DNA from: Bradyrhizobium sp. WSM3983
Lineage (GTDB): Bacteria > Pseudomonadota > Alphaproteobacteria > Rhizobiales > Xanthobacteraceae
Reading direction: 5' to 3'
Assembly: GCF_000473045.1 (NCBI RefSeq)
Contig: NZ_AXAY01000001.1
Span: 392,931-456,930, forward strand
DNA: 64,000 bases
Part shown: one piece after another, positions 39,443 to 48,906 of the stretch
Numbering within the stretch: position 1 is the stretch's first letter
How the letters are laid out: each line of letters begins with the position of its first letter
Translations under genes and position numbers: made by a program
Notes under the pieces: model-generated
Told to the model about the DNA's origin: nothing
Database searches by the model: none
What the model saw: the letters and a program-made list of their open reading frames with translations, nothing else

Positions 39443-41104
39443 TTACATCGCCTCGTAGTTCGGTCCGCCGCCGCCCTCCGGGGGAACCCAGGTGATATTG
39501 CCGTTGGGATCCTTCACGTCGCAGGTTTTGCAGTGGACGCAGTTCTGGGCGTTGATCTGGTAGCGCGGGCTGCCGCCCTCCTCGACCCACTCATAGACGC
39601 CGGCCGGGCAATAGCGATCCGACGGACCGGCGAAGACGTCATGCTCGGAGGTCTTCTGGAGGTTCATGTCGGCCACCCTGAGATGGACCGGCTGGTCCTC
39701 CTCATGGTTGGTGTTGGACAGGAACACCGAGGACAGCTTGTCGAAGGTGATCTTGCCGTCCGGCTTCGGATAGTTTTTGGGCGCGTGTTGCTTGGCCGGA
39801 TCAAGCGTCGAGCGATCGGGCTTGGCATGCGACTGCGTGCCGAACAACGAGGTGCCGAACAGCGTGTTGCACCACATGTCGAAGCCGCCGAGCGCGACAC
39901 CGAGCACGGTGCCGAACTTCGACCAAAGCGGCTTGACGTTGCGGACCAGGAACAGATCCTTGCCGACCGATGACGAACGCCAGGCGTTCTCGTAATCGAC
40001 GATCTCGTCATTGGCGCGATCGGCGGCGAGCGCGGCCGCGACATGCTCGGCCGCGAGCATGCCGGTGCCCATCGCATTGTGGACTCCCTTGATGCGCGGC
40101 ACGTTGACGAAGCCGGCCGCACAGCCGACCAGCGCGCCGCCGGGGAAAGTCAGCTTCGGCACCGACTGGTAGCCGCCTTCGGTGATGGCGCGCGCGCCGT
40201 AAGCAAGGCGCTTGGCACCTTCGAAGGTGCCGCGGATCGACGGATGGGTCTTGAAGCGCTGGAACTCGTCGAACGGCGACAGATAGGGGTCGTCGTAGTT
40301 CAGATGCACGACGAAGCCGACAGCGACGAGATTGTCGTCGTAATGATAGAGGAACGAACCACCGCCGGTCTTCAAGTCGAGCGGCCAGCCGAACGAATGC
40401 TGGATCAGGCCCTTCTGATGCTTGGCGGGATCGATCTGCCAGACTTCCTTGAGGCCAATGCCGAACTTCGCCGGCTCGCTTTTGGCATCCAGTGCGAATT
40501 TGTTGATGAGCAGCTTGGTCAGGCTGCCGCGTGCGCCTTCGGCGAACAGCGTGTACTTGCCGAGCAACTCCATGCCGCGGGTGAAGGAGTCCTTCGGCTT
40601 GCCGTCGCGGCCGATGCCCATGTCGCCGGTGGCGATGCCCTTCACCGCGCCCTGCTCGTCATAGAGCACTTCGGCGGCGGCAAAGCCCGGATAGATCTCG
40701 ACGCCAAGCGCCTCGGCCTTGCGCGCAAGCCAGCGGCAGACATTGCCGAGCGAGCCGATATAGCAGTGATGGTTATCCATCAGCGGCGGCATCATGAAGC
40801 CCGGCAGCTTGATCGCGCCGCCGGCCGTCATCCAGTAGAAGCGGTCGTCCTTGACCTCAGTCTTCAGCGGGCAATCGGAATCCTCGCGCCAGTCCGGGAT
40901 CAGCTTGTCGAGCCCGGCCGGATCGATCACGGCGCCGGAGAGAATGTGCGCACCGACCTCGGAGCCCTTCTCCACCACGACGACGTTGAGATCGGCATTG
41001 ATCTGCTTGAGCCGGATCGCCGCGGCCAGGCCCGAGGGGCCGGCGCCGACGATGACGACGTCGAATTCCATGGATTCGCGCGGGGGAAGTTCTTCGGTGC
41101 TCAT
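39443..41104 (-). CDS. Electron transfer flavoprotein-ubiquinone oxidoreductase
   Basis: A 553-aa membrane-associated flavoprotein that passes electrons from ETF (fatty-acid and amino-acid dehydrogenases) to ubiquinone. N-terminal FAD motif VVIVGAGPSGLAAAIRL; GAHILSGAVIDPAGLDKLIP; a C-terminal ferredoxin-like 4Fe-4S site in CPAGVYEWVEEG and INAQNCVHCKTCDVKDPN. Length and order match ETF-QO. It has no fixABX neighbours, so it is the housekeeping type rather than FixC. Start ATG at 41104. It is divergent from the uracil-DNA glycosylase gene. Confidence 0.95.
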   Translation of the reverse strand: MSTEELPPRESMEFDVVIVGAGPSGLAAAIRLKQINADLNVVVVEKGSEVGAHILSGAVIDPAGLDKLIPDWREDSDCPLKTEVKDDRFYWMTAGGAIKLPGFMMPPLMDNHHCYIGSLGNVCRWLARKAEALGVEIYPGFAAAEVLYDEQGAVKGIATGDMGIGRDGKPKDSFTRGMELLGKYTLFAEGARGSLTKLLINKFALDAKSEPAKFGIGLKEVWQIDPAKHQKGLIQHSFGWPLDLKTGGGSFLYHYDDNLVAVGFVVHLNYDDPYLSPFDEFQRFKTHPSIRGTFEGAKRLAYGARAITEGGYQSVPKLTFPGGALVGCAAGFVNVPRIKGVHNAMGTGMLAAEHVAAALAADRANDEIVDYENAWRSSSVGKDLFLVRNVKPLWSKFGTVLGVALGGFDMWCNTLFGTSLFGTQSHAKPDRSTLDPAKQHAPKNYPKPDGKITFDKLSSVFLSNTNHEEDQPVHLRVADMNLQKTSEHDVFAGPSDRYCPAGVYEWVEEGGSPRYQINAQNCVHCKTCDVKDPNGNITWVPPEGGGGPNYEAM

Positions 41105-41240
41105 CTGATCTCAGCCCTTGAGACGGTTCCTTGTCATTTGCGCCCCCTTGTTTCCGATTTTTCCGGGTAGGACAACCACGGAAATGCGTTCCGCTGGGAT
41201 GCAAGGCGCCTTAAGATGAACTAATAGTCTGACTTTCCAA

Positions 41241-42044
41241 ATGATCCCCGAGCCCGCACCCACCGTCCGAGAGCTTCTCGCCTTCTATCTGGAGGCTGGA
41301 GTCGATTGCGCGCTCGCGGAGGAACCGGCCGACCGCCTGGCGGAATTAGACGCCCCGCCGCCGGCCCCGCGCGCGGCGCCGGCCGAAGCAGCGCGGCCTG
41401 TCGCCGCGCCTGCAGTGCTGCGCGGCGAGGCCGCACCGGCGCCGGATGTCGCCATTGCCTCGGCGCGCGAGGCCGCGCGCACAGCGCCGACGCTGGAGGC
41501 GCTCCGCGAACTGATGCAAAACTTCGAAGGCTGCGCGCTAAAACACACCGCAACGCGGCTGGTGTTCGCCGACGGCAATCCTCAGGCGCGCATCATGTTC
41601 GTCGGCGAGGCGCCGGGCCGCGACGAGGATATCGAGGGACTGCCCTTCGTCGGGCGCAGCGGCAAGCTGCTCGATTTGATGATAGGCGCGATAGGCCTCA
41701 ACCGCACCACGGCCTACATCACCAACGTCATTCCCTGGCGGCCGCCTGGCAACCGCACGCCGACGCCGCAGGAGACGCAGATTTGCCTGCCCTTCATCCA
41801 ACGCCATATTGAGCTCGTGAATCCCGACGTGCTGGTGACGCTCGGCAATCCCTCGACACAGACGCTGCTCTCGACCCGCGAAGGCATCATGCGCACGCGC
41901 GGGCGCTGGTTCGACTACGACACGGGCGGGCGCACCATCCGCGCGTTGCCAACCTTCCATCCGGCCTATCTCTTGCGCTCGCCGTCCTACAAGCGCCTGG
42001 CCTGGCAAGATCTGCGCGCGATCGCGAAAGTGCTGGCGGGATAA
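41241..42044 (+). CDS. Uracil-DNA glycosylase, family 4/5-like, missing two Fe-S cysteines
   Basis: A 267-aa uracil-DNA glycosylase. The C-terminal 180 residues hold motif [33 protein letters not shown] and motif [11 protein letters not shown]. In typical family 4 enzymes a 4Fe-4S cluster is bound by C-x2-C and by KCRPP...C. Here only one Cys remains at the first site (EGCALKHT) and the KC is replaced by PW ([11 protein letters not shown]), so a canonical cluster is unlikely. The N-terminal 70 residues are Ala/Pro-rich and variable. The same form seems common in alphaproteobacteria. It is preceded by a divergent promoter region of 136 nt. Confidence 0.87.
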   Translation: MIPEPAPTVRELLAFYLEAGVDCALAEEPADRLAELDAPPPAPRAAPAEAARPVAAPAVLRGEAAPAPDVAIASAREAARTAPTLEALRELMQNFEGCALKHTATRLVFADGNPQARIMFVGEAPGRDEDIEGLPFVGRSGKLLDLMIGAIGLNRTTAYITNVIPWRPPGNRTPTPQETQICLPFIQRHIELVNPDVLVTLGNPSTQTLLSTREGIMRTRGRWFDYDTGGRTIRALPTFHPAYLLRSPSYKRLAWQDLRAIAKVLAG

Positions 42045-42050
42045 TACTCC

Positions 42051-42178
42051 CGTGTCCCGGACGCGATGCAGCGCGAGAGCGCTGCTTCGCAGAGCCGGGA
42101 CCCACGCGTCCCGCGGAGAGATGGGCCCCGGCTCTGCAGCGCACCACTTCGTGCTGCGTAGCGTCCGGGGCACGAGAC
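42051..42178. repeat. Palindromic intergenic repeat, family B (copy 2)
   Basis: CGTGTCCCGGACGCGATGCA pairs with GCGTCCGGGGCACGAG; internal GAGCCGGGACCC pairs with GGGCCCCGGCTC. Between convergent genes. Confidence 0.85.
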
Positions 42179-42181
42179 CAT

Positions 42182-43690
42182 CTAAGCCCCCTTCGGCCGC
42201 ACGATCGCCCAGCCGATGCGCAACAATCCCTGACGGCCATTGACCAGCCATTCGAAGGCACGCGGCACTTCCGGCACGATGCCAGGGAAGCGCGCCAGGA
42301 TTTCGGGCGGCGGGGTGCCGGCGGTATCTGAGGCGCGCCAGACCACGACGCCGCCGGTCTCGCTGAATCTTGCCTGTGACATCCATGGCGTCCGGGCGGG
42401 CGCGGCGTCGATGAACAGATGCGGCCGGCCGGAATGCAGCGTGATCAGGCTTGCAAGCTGGGTTTCACCGGCGACCGCGCGCAGGCGATGGTTGGTGCGG
42501 CGGGCAAAGCTGTCGTCGAAGAAGTCCGAGATCGCGCGCGCCGGCATCGATGTCGCGATCTCGCCGGTACCGCTCCAGGGCAGGAACAGCACGGCCAGCA
42601 CGACGCCAATGGCGGGCGCCACGACGGCCGCCGCCCACACCGTGCGTAGCATGCGGGCGCGGCGCATAGCGATGAGATCGCCCGCCACCACGACCATGGC
42701 GAGGCCCGACATGACCAGCACGACGCCGGTGCCGCCGACGACGGCATCGAGCCCGAACAGGCCGGAGATCAGAACCGCCCCGAGCGCGGGCGCGAGCGCA
42801 AAGAAATAGACGAAGTTGCGCGCAAGCGGCTCGACCGGCGGCCGGTAGATGATCGGCGCCTCCTCGCTCTTGCCGGCAAACACGGGCGTGTTGAGGAAGC
42901 TCAGCACCGGGACCGCCACGGCGCCGAGCACGAGCCCGCCGAGCAGCCAGACGGCGTGCAGCGCACGGGCGCTGAGGTCGGCAATTTGCGGCAGGGCCGG
43001 CAGCACAAGGGTCTCGGCGCGCATCAGCCACACGGCGTAGGGCAGCGCCAGCACGGCGACGACGATGACCGCGAACAGCGGATCGAGCGCGCGCAACGTC
43101 CGGCGCCCGCCGGCTGTCGAGAGTGCGAAGATGACGAGCAATGCGAGCAGGAAGATCGCGGCCGGCGTAGTCAGGAGCAGCAGGCCGGCCTCGATCGACC
43201 ATGCAAACCAGGCGTTGCCGCGGCGTTGGCCGATGATCTGCCAGGAATGCAGCAGCAACAGCGCCCACAACGGCCGCGCCAGCACCAGCGGGCCGAAATC
43301 AAGCGCCGACGAGGAGAAGGCCAGCACCGTCATGGTCAGGAGCACGGCGAGCACCGCCTGCTGGGTGCCGACCACGGCGCGCGCCAAGTGATAGAGCGTG
43401 ACGAAGGTCGCGATCTCGCAAAGCTCGGCGAGCACGTAGACGCCGAACAAGTGGCCGCCGGCCGCGCGATAGGCGATGTCGGCGAGCCAGACCGACAGCG
43501 GCGGGCCAAGATCAGTGCCGACTTGATATTCGCGGCCGAAGGCCAGCATGGTCGCGAGGCTGCCCGGCGGGCTGCGGTAAAATAAGAGCGCCACCAGCAG
43601 CCACATCGCGGCTTGCAGTAACACGGCAATCCAGACGATCAGCCGCGGCCGGGCGCGAATGAGCTCGATGACCAGGGAGGTAAACCGCAT
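42182..43690 (-). CDS. Glycosyltransferase family 39-like membrane protein
   Basis: A 502-aa polytopic membrane protein, about 10 or more helices, with a soluble C-terminal part (about 385-502). The first periplasmic loop reads FGREYQVGTDLGPPLSVWLADIAYRA, which resembles the catalytic acidic loop of GT39/PMT/ArnT glycosyltransferases that use polyprenyl-phosphate sugars. The acceptor (lipid A, hopanoid or protein) cannot be told. ATG at 43690 (MRFTSLVIELI). It lies downstream of rnhB on the same strand. Confidence 0.75.
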   Translation of the reverse strand: MRFTSLVIELIRARPRLIVWIAVLLQAAMWLLVALLFYRSPPGSLATMLAFGREYQVGTDLGPPLSVWLADIAYRAAGGHLFGVYVLAELCEIATFVTLYHLARAVVGTQQAVLAVLLTMTVLAFSSSALDFGPLVLARPLWALLLLHSWQIIGQRRGNAWFAWSIEAGLLLLTTPAAIFLLALLVIFALSTAGGRRTLRALDPLFAVIVVAVLALPYAVWLMRAETLVLPALPQIADLSARALHAVWLLGGLVLGAVAVPVLSFLNTPVFAGKSEEAPIIYRPPVEPLARNFVYFFALAPALGAVLISGLFGLDAVVGGTGVVLVMSGLAMVVVAGDLIAMRRARMLRTVWAAAVVAPAIGVVLAVLFLPWSGTGEIATSMPARAISDFFDDSFARRTNHRLRAVAGETQLASLITLHSGRPHLFIDAAPARTPWMSQARFSETGGVVVWRASDTAGTPPPEILARFPGIVPEVPRAFEWLVNGRQGLLRIGWAIVRPKGA

Positions 43691-43789
43691 GCAACGTCCG
43701 AAAGATGCAGCCAACCCGTCCAGCCGGCCCTATTTGCTCTGAATTGATTTGATAAAGGGCGTCACGCGTTGTGGCAACGACGGTCTGCT

Positions 43790-44575
43790 CTAGGGGCCCG
43801 CGGCGGCATCGATTTCAACGGCCGCCTCCATCTGCACGTCAAGCTCGGCCGAGAACAAGTCCCGCGCCGGCTCGACGGTCCAGGGCATGTGCTTGACGCG
43901 GGCGGCAACGACCGGGGCGAAGAAGCTGCGGTGGTGGATGGTGGGGCCGAGGCGGTTGAGCGCATCGAGATGCTCAGGCACGGCATAGCCCTTGTGCTGC
44001 TCGAAGCCGTAACCGGGGCAGTCCTGCGCCAGCGCACACATCAGCCGGTCGCGCGTCACCTTGGCGACGATGGAGGCGGCCGCAATCGAGAGCACGATGC
44101 CGTCGCCGCCGATCACGGCTTCGCAGTCGCAGGACGTATCGAGACGGTCGCGGCCATCGACGAACACATGACACGGGGCCTCAGGCAGCGCCACCACGGC
44201 GCGCTTCAGCGCCCAGAGCGAGGCGCGCAGGATGTTGTCGCGATCGATGCGGGAGCGTGAGGCAACCGCGACAGAGACCTGTGCTGTGGCACAGATCTTG
44301 TCGAAAAGCCTTTCGCGCTCTTCGGCGGTCAGTCGCTTCGAATCGTCAATGCCGCGCGGAATGCGGTCGGGATCGAGAATCACCGCGGCTGCCACCACCG
44401 GACCGGCAAGCGGCCCGCGGCCGGCCTCGTCGCAGCCTGCGACCGGCCAGACGCCGCGCTTGATCAGCGCGCGCTCGCGGCGGAAGCTTGGCGGCTTCGC
44501 AGGCACGGCCTTTGTGGCAGCGTCCTTCTCTGGCGCGTCCTTGGCCGGCTTCTTGGCAGGCTTGTCCCGAATCAT
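43790..44575 (-). CDS. rnhB: Ribonuclease HII with basic N-terminal tail
   Basis: A 261-aa enzyme that cleaves RNA in RNA-DNA hybrids, including single ribonucleotides. Catalytic motifs: [16 protein letters not shown] (Asp-Glu), [16 protein letters not shown], and [12 protein letters not shown]. The first 40 residues ([20 protein letters not shown] and on) are Lys/Ala/Pro-rich and not part of the fold; the same style of tail is present on ppdK. The start at ATG 44575 gives this tail; the longer frame starts with a different codon. VOC gene lies 73 nt upstream. Confidence 0.94.
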   Translation of the reverse strand: MIRDKPAKKPAKDAPEKDAATKAVPAKPPSFRRERALIKRGVWPVAGCDEAGRGPLAGPVVAAAVILDPDRIPRGIDDSKRLTAEERERLFDKICATAQVSVAVASRSRIDRDNILRASLWALKRAVVALPEAPCHVFVDGRDRLDTSCDCEAVIGGDGIVLSIAAASIVAKVTRDRLMCALAQDCPGYGFEQHKGYAVPEHLDALNRLGPTIHHRSFFAPVVAARVKHMPWTVEPARDLFSAELDVQMEAAVEIDAAAGP

Positions 44576-44648
44576 GGCCGGGATCGTGCGCAAGCAGCCC
44601 GGCCAGCGCAACCGGGAACCCCGGACAATTCCCGTTATTCAGGCCACC

Positions 44649-45104
44649 CTACTCCGCCAGATGCACCCGCCTGTCATCGCCGACCTCGATGCCGGGCGCG
44701 ACGACGACCTCCCAGGGATGGCCGTCGGGATCGGCAAAATAGCCGGAGTAGCCGCCGTAATCGGTCTCGTGCGCGGCTTTGAGCAGCGCGGCTCCCCTGT
44801 CGACGGCAAACGCCAGCACCGTGTCGACCTCCTCGCGCGTCGCGCAGTTCCAGGCGAGCGTCATGCCGCGGAAGGTCGCTGGTCTCGGATGGTCGCGCAG
44901 CTTGGCGTCGGCCGCGAGCTGGTCCCAGGGAAACAGACCGAGCACCGGACCACCCGTGTCGAAGAACGCAACGGCCTCGCCGGTCGCCTTCAGCCGGCGC
45001 GGGAAGCCGAGCGCGTCGTAGAAGGCGATACTGGCGCGGATGTCGCTGACACCAAGCGTGATCACCGTGAGCCGTGGCACCGGCGGCGGAAGTTCCTTGC
45101 TCAT
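44649..45104 (-). CDS. VOC-family protein (glyoxalase/dioxygenase fold)
   Basis: A 151-aa vicinal-oxygen-chelate protein: LTVITLGVSDIRASIAFYDA, LGFPRRLKATGEAVAFFDTG, and DYGGYSGYFADPDGHPWEVVVAP, the last with the typical DPDGH-W-E pattern. Substrate unknown: glyoxalase, fosfomycin-type or extradiol functions share this fold. It is 26 nt after the radical SAM gene on the same strand, so probably co-transcribed. ATG at 45104. Confidence 0.85.
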   Translation of the reverse strand: MSKELPPPVPRLTVITLGVSDIRASIAFYDALGFPRRLKATGEAVAFFDTGGPVLGLFPWDQLAADAKLRDHPRPATFRGMTLAWNCATREEVDTVLAFAVDRGAALLKAAHETDYGGYSGYFADPDGHPWEVVVAPGIEVGDDRRVHLAE

Positions 45105-45130
45105 CACACCCCTCACTCGCTCCGTGCGCC

Positions 45131-46294
45131 TTAGAACAGACTGAGCTGCTCGCCGTTCTGTTTCGGCCGCGCAAAATGATCCGTCGTCAGCTTCGAGCGA
45201 CGCTTGTTGAGGCCGAGCCTGTCGCAGGCGATCTCGAAGCGGCGGCCGATGGTCCAGGCCATTGGTCCCGTGCCCTTCATCCGCTCGCCCCATTTCGCAT
45301 CGTAGTCGCGGCCGCCGCGCATGTCACGGATCAGCGTGAAGACGTGGCGATAGCGGTCCGGATAGTTCGCCATCAGCCATTCGCGGAAGAGATCGCGCAC
45401 CTCGAGCGGCAGCCGCAGCAGCACGTAGGAGGCCTCCTTGACGCCGGCATGCGCTGCGGCATCCAGAATGCGCTCGATCTCGGAATCGTTCAGCGCGGGG
45501 ATCACGGGCGCGACCATCACCGTGGTCGGAATGCCGGCGTCGGAGAGCAGCTTCAGCGCCTCCAGCCGCTTCGGCGGCGTCGAGGCGCGTGGCTCCATGG
45601 TGCGCGCGAGCTTCTGGTCGAGCGATGTCACCGAGATTCCGACCTTGGCGAGGTTGCGCTTGGCCATGCGCGCAAGAATGTCGATGTCGCGCACCACCAG
45701 CGCGGACTTGGTGACGATGCCGACGGGATGGCCGGTGCGCTCCAGCACCTCCAGAATGCCGCGCATGATTTTGCGCTCGCGCTCGATCGGCTGATAGGGA
45801 TCGGTGTTGGTGCCGATAGCGATCATCCGCGGTTCATAGCCGGCGGCCGCGAGCTCCTTCTCGAGCAGCGCCGGCGCGTCGGGCTTCACGAACAGCTTTG
45901 ACTCGAAATCGAGCCCCGGCGACAGGCCGAGATAGGCATGCGTCGGCCGCGCGAAGCAGTAGACGCAACCGTGCTCACAGCCGCGATAGGGATTGATCGA
46001 GCGGTCGAAGCCGATGTCGGGGGAGTCGTTGCGGGTGATCACCTTGCGCGAGGTGTCCACGCCGACCGTCGTCTTGAACGGCGGCAGCTCTTCCAGGCTC
46101 TGCCAGCCATCGTCGAAGGCGACGCGCGCCTCGGCCTCGTAGCGGCCACTGGCATTGGACTGGGCGCCTCGCCCTCGCCTGCGCGCGCGGTCGATGGCGA
46201 CGCCAAGCTCGGGGAAATCAGAAGGCGCACCCGCCGGCTCGGAGGGCGCCGTGACCGGCGGGTGCTTGAGAGCAGAAGAAGATGCTGGACTCAT
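45131..46294 (-). CDS. PA0069-family radical SAM protein
   Basis: A 387-aa radical SAM enzyme. The cluster motif is C106-x3-C110-x2-C113 in NPYRGCEHGCVYCFARPTHA, the form typical of the PA0069/SplB-like family, followed by LDFESKLFVKPDAPALLEKE and AIGTNTDPYQPIERERKIMR. Relatives include spore photoproduct lyase but the target is unknown. The N-terminal 80 residues are Ser/Pro/Arg-rich. The longer upstream frame to 46510 overlaps the phosphoketolase promoter and is not real; ATG at 46294. Confidence 0.87.
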   Translation of the reverse strand: MSPASSSALKHPPVTAPSEPAGAPSDFPELGVAIDRARRRGRGAQSNASGRYEAEARVAFDDGWQSLEELPPFKTTVGVDTSRKVITRNDSPDIGFDRSINPYRGCEHGCVYCFARPTHAYLGLSPGLDFESKLFVKPDAPALLEKELAAAGYEPRMIAIGTNTDPYQPIERERKIMRGILEVLERTGHPVGIVTKSALVVRDIDILARMAKRNLAKVGISVTSLDQKLARTMEPRASTPPKRLEALKLLSDAGIPTTVMVAPVIPALNDSEIERILDAAAHAGVKEASYVLLRLPLEVRDLFREWLMANYPDRYRHVFTLIRDMRGGRDYDAKWGERMKGTGPMAWTIGRRFEIACDRLGLNKRRSKLTTDHFARPKQNGEQLSLF

Positions 46295-46403
46295 GAAGCC
46301 AAGATAACACGTAAACGGAACAAAGCAAGAACAAGAATGAAAAACGTGAAAACAACCCCATGCACAGTAGCGCTGCCCAATCTTCGCGCGCCCAGCTTTG
46401 ACC

Positions 46404-46421
46404 TCACGCAACACCGCGTGA
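46404..46421. promoter_or_regulatory. Candidate operator upstream of the phosphoketolase operon
   Basis: Perfect dyad TCACGC-N6-GCGTGA in the divergent region, 88 nt before the xfp ATG. A second inverted pair TTGAT-N10-ATCAA lies at about 46434-46453; its spacing does not fit an FNR/FixK box (N4). Confidence 0.35.
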
Positions 46422-46508
46422 CTGCGATCTCGTTTGATGCCGAGCAGGATCAATTTTGGGATCGATCTCGCCGGAACTCGGTTGGTGACGATCCGGGTGG
46501 AGGTCCCC

Positions 46509-48902
46509 ATGAATATGACAAATCAACAACAATTGCGTGCGGCGAGCACTGATCTCGATCTGCTCGATCGCTACTGGCGCGCCGCCAACTATCTCTCCGT
46601 CGGGCAGATCTATCTGCTCGATAATCCGCTGCTGCGCGAACCCTTGCAGCCCGAGCACATCAAGCCGCGCTTGCTCGGCCATTGGGGCACGACACCCGGC
46701 TTGAACTTCATCTACGTCCATCTCAACCGCGTCATCCGCGCGCTCGACCTCGACGTGATCTATGTCTGCGGCCCCGGCCATGGCGGCCCGGGCATGGTCG
46801 CCAACACTTATCTCGAAGGCAGCTACAGCGAGATCTATCCTGATATCGCGCGCGATGCGGACGGATTGCGAAAGCTTTTCCGGCAGTTCTCCTTCCCCGG
46901 CGGGATTCCGAGCCACGCCGCACCGGAAACGCCTGGCTCGATCCATGAAGGCGGCGAGCTCGGCTACGCGCTGGTGCACGCCTACGGCGCGGCGTTCGAC
47001 AATCCCGACCTGATCGTCGCCTGCGTCGTCGGCGACGGCGAGGCCGAGACCGGCCCGCTCGCAGCGTCCTGGCATTCGAACAAGTTCCTGAACCCGGCCC
47101 ATGACGGCGCGGTGCTGCCGATCCTGCACCTCAACGGCTACAAGATCGCCAACCCGACCGTGCTCGGCCGGATGCGTGATGACGAGATCCGCGATCTCTT
47201 CCGCGGGTTCGGCCACGAGCCGCTGTTCGTCGAGGGCGACGATCCCAAGCTGATGCACCGGGCCATGGCGGATGCGCTCGATGTCGCGCTCGCCAGCATC
47301 CGCTCGATCCAGCAGCACGCCCGCGACGGACGGAAGACGATCGAGCGGCCGCGCTGGCCGATGATCGTGCTGCGCAGCCCCAAGGGCTGGACCGGCCCAA
47401 AGGAAGTCGACGGCAAGAAGGTCGAAGGGTTTTGGCGCGCGCATCAGGTGCCCGTTGCGAGCTGCCGCGAGAACCCGGCGCATCTGAAGATTCTCGAAGA
47501 CTGGATGAAGAGCTACGAGCCGGAAACACTGTTCGATAAGAGCGGCGCGCTTGTTCCCGAGCTTCAGGCGCTCGCGCCCGAAGGCATCCGCCGCATGGGC
47601 GCCAATCCACACGCCAATGGCGGGCTGTTGAAGAAGGAGCTGAAGCTGCCGGACTTCCGCAGTTTTGCCCTCGACGTGCCGCAGCCCGGTGCCGTCGCCG
47701 GAGAAGCAACGCGCGAGCTCGGCAAATTTCTGCGCGACGTCATCCGTCTCAACGCCGAGGAGCGCAACTTCCGCATCATGGGCCCGGACGAGACCGCGTC
47801 AAACCGGCTCGACGCCCTGTTCGAGGCGACCGAACGGGTCTGGATGGAGCCGATCGAATCTTACGACGTGCATCTCGCGCAGGACGGCCGCGTGATGGAG
47901 GTGCTGAGCGAGCATCTCTGCCAGGGCTGGCTCGAGGGCTATCTGCTGACCGGACGGCACGGCTTCTTCTCCTGCTACGAGGCCTTCATCCACATCGTGG
48001 ATTCCATGTTCAACCAGCACGCCAAATGGCTGAAGGTCACGCGCGATCTGCCCTGGCGGCGCCCGATCGCCTCGCTCAACTATCTCCTGACCTCGCATGT
48101 CTGGCGGCAGGACCATAACGGCTTCAGCCATCAGGACCCAGGCTTCGTCGATCTCGTCGCCAACAAGAAGGCCGACATCGTCCGCATCTATTTTCCCCCG
48201 GATGCCAACACGCTGTTGTGGATCGCCGATCACTGCCTGCGCACTTACAATCGCATCAACGTCATCGTCGCCGGCAAGCAGCCGGCGCCGCAATGGCTGT
48301 CGATGCAGGAAGCGGCCAACCATTGCGATGCCGGCATCGGCATCTGGACCTGGGCCGGCAACGAGGACGTGGGTGGCGAGCCCGACGTGGTGATGGCCTG
48401 CGCCGGCGATGTGCCCACACTTGAGACGCTGGCGGCCGTCGACCTCCTGCGCAAGGCGCTGCCGGACCTCAAGATCCGCGTCGTCAACGTCGTCGACCTC
48501 ATGACGCTGCAGCCGAAGGAGCAGCATCCGCATGGCCTGAGCGATCGTGACTTCGACAGTTTGTTCACGTCGGACAAGCCTGTCATCTTCGCCTATCACG
48601 GCTATCCTTATCTCATCCACCGGCTGACCTATAACCGTACCAACCATGCCGGCATGCATGTGCGCGGCTTTGCCGAAGAAGGCACCACGACAACGCCGTT
48701 CGACATGGTCGTGCTCAACGCGCTCGACCGTTATCATCTCGCGATCGAGGCGATCGAGCGCGTGCCAGGGCTTGCGATCAAGGCAGCACAGGTGAAGCAG
48801 CAGTTCCGCGACGCGCTGATCGAGCATTCGCGCTACGTGCGCGAGCACGGCGAGGACATGCCCGTGATCCGCGATTGGGTCTGGCCAGGCAAGGCGGGTT
48901 GA
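46509..48902 (+). CDS. xfp: Phosphoketolase (xylulose/fructose-6-phosphate)
   Basis: A 797-aa thiamine-diphosphate enzyme that splits xylulose 5-phosphate (and often fructose 6-phosphate) with Pi into acetyl phosphate plus glyceraldehyde 3-phosphate (or erythrose 4-phosphate). Blocks: [80 protein letters not shown], and [16 protein letters not shown]. Start ATG 46509, with GGAGG at 46499-46503. It is followed by ackA after 4 nt, so its acetyl phosphate is converted to acetate + ATP. First gene of the operon with the two unusual genes. Confidence 0.96.
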   Translation: MNMTNQQQLRAASTDLDLLDRYWRAANYLSVGQIYLLDNPLLREPLQPEHIKPRLLGHWGTTPGLNFIYVHLNRVIRALDLDVIYVCGPGHGGPGMVANTYLEGSYSEIYPDIARDADGLRKLFRQFSFPGGIPSHAAPETPGSIHEGGELGYALVHAYGAAFDNPDLIVACVVGDGEAETGPLAASWHSNKFLNPAHDGAVLPILHLNGYKIANPTVLGRMRDDEIRDLFRGFGHEPLFVEGDDPKLMHRAMADALDVALASIRSIQQHARDGRKTIERPRWPMIVLRSPKGWTGPKEVDGKKVEGFWRAHQVPVASCRENPAHLKILEDWMKSYEPETLFDKSGALVPELQALAPEGIRRMGANPHANGGLLKKELKLPDFRSFALDVPQPGAVAGEATRELGKFLRDVIRLNAEERNFRIMGPDETASNRLDALFEATERVWMEPIESYDVHLAQDGRVMEVLSEHLCQGWLEGYLLTGRHGFFSCYEAFIHIVDSMFNQHAKWLKVTRDLPWRRPIASLNYLLTSHVWRQDHNGFSHQDPGFVDLVANKKADIVRIYFPPDANTLLWIADHCLRTYNRINVIVAGKQPAPQWLSMQEAANHCDAGIGIWTWAGNEDVGGEPDVVMACAGDVPTLETLAAVDLLRKALPDLKIRVVNVVDLMTLQPKEQHPHGLSDRDFDSLFTSDKPVIFAYHGYPYLIHRLTYNRTNHAGMHVRGFAEEGTTTTPFDMVVLNALDRYHLAIEAIERVPGLAIKAAQVKQQFRDALIEHSRYVREHGEDMPVIRDWVWPGKAG

Positions 48903-48906
48903 TAGC

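Noticed and set aside
39443..41104. FixC assignment for the ETF-ubiquinone oxidoreductase
   Set aside because: No fixA, fixB or fixX beside it and the C-terminal ferredoxin domain is fused, which is the ETF-QO form.
46434..46453. Possible FNR/FixK box (TTGAT...ATCAA) before phosphoketolase
   Set aside because: The half-sites are 10 nt apart; FNR/FixK needs a spacer of 4.
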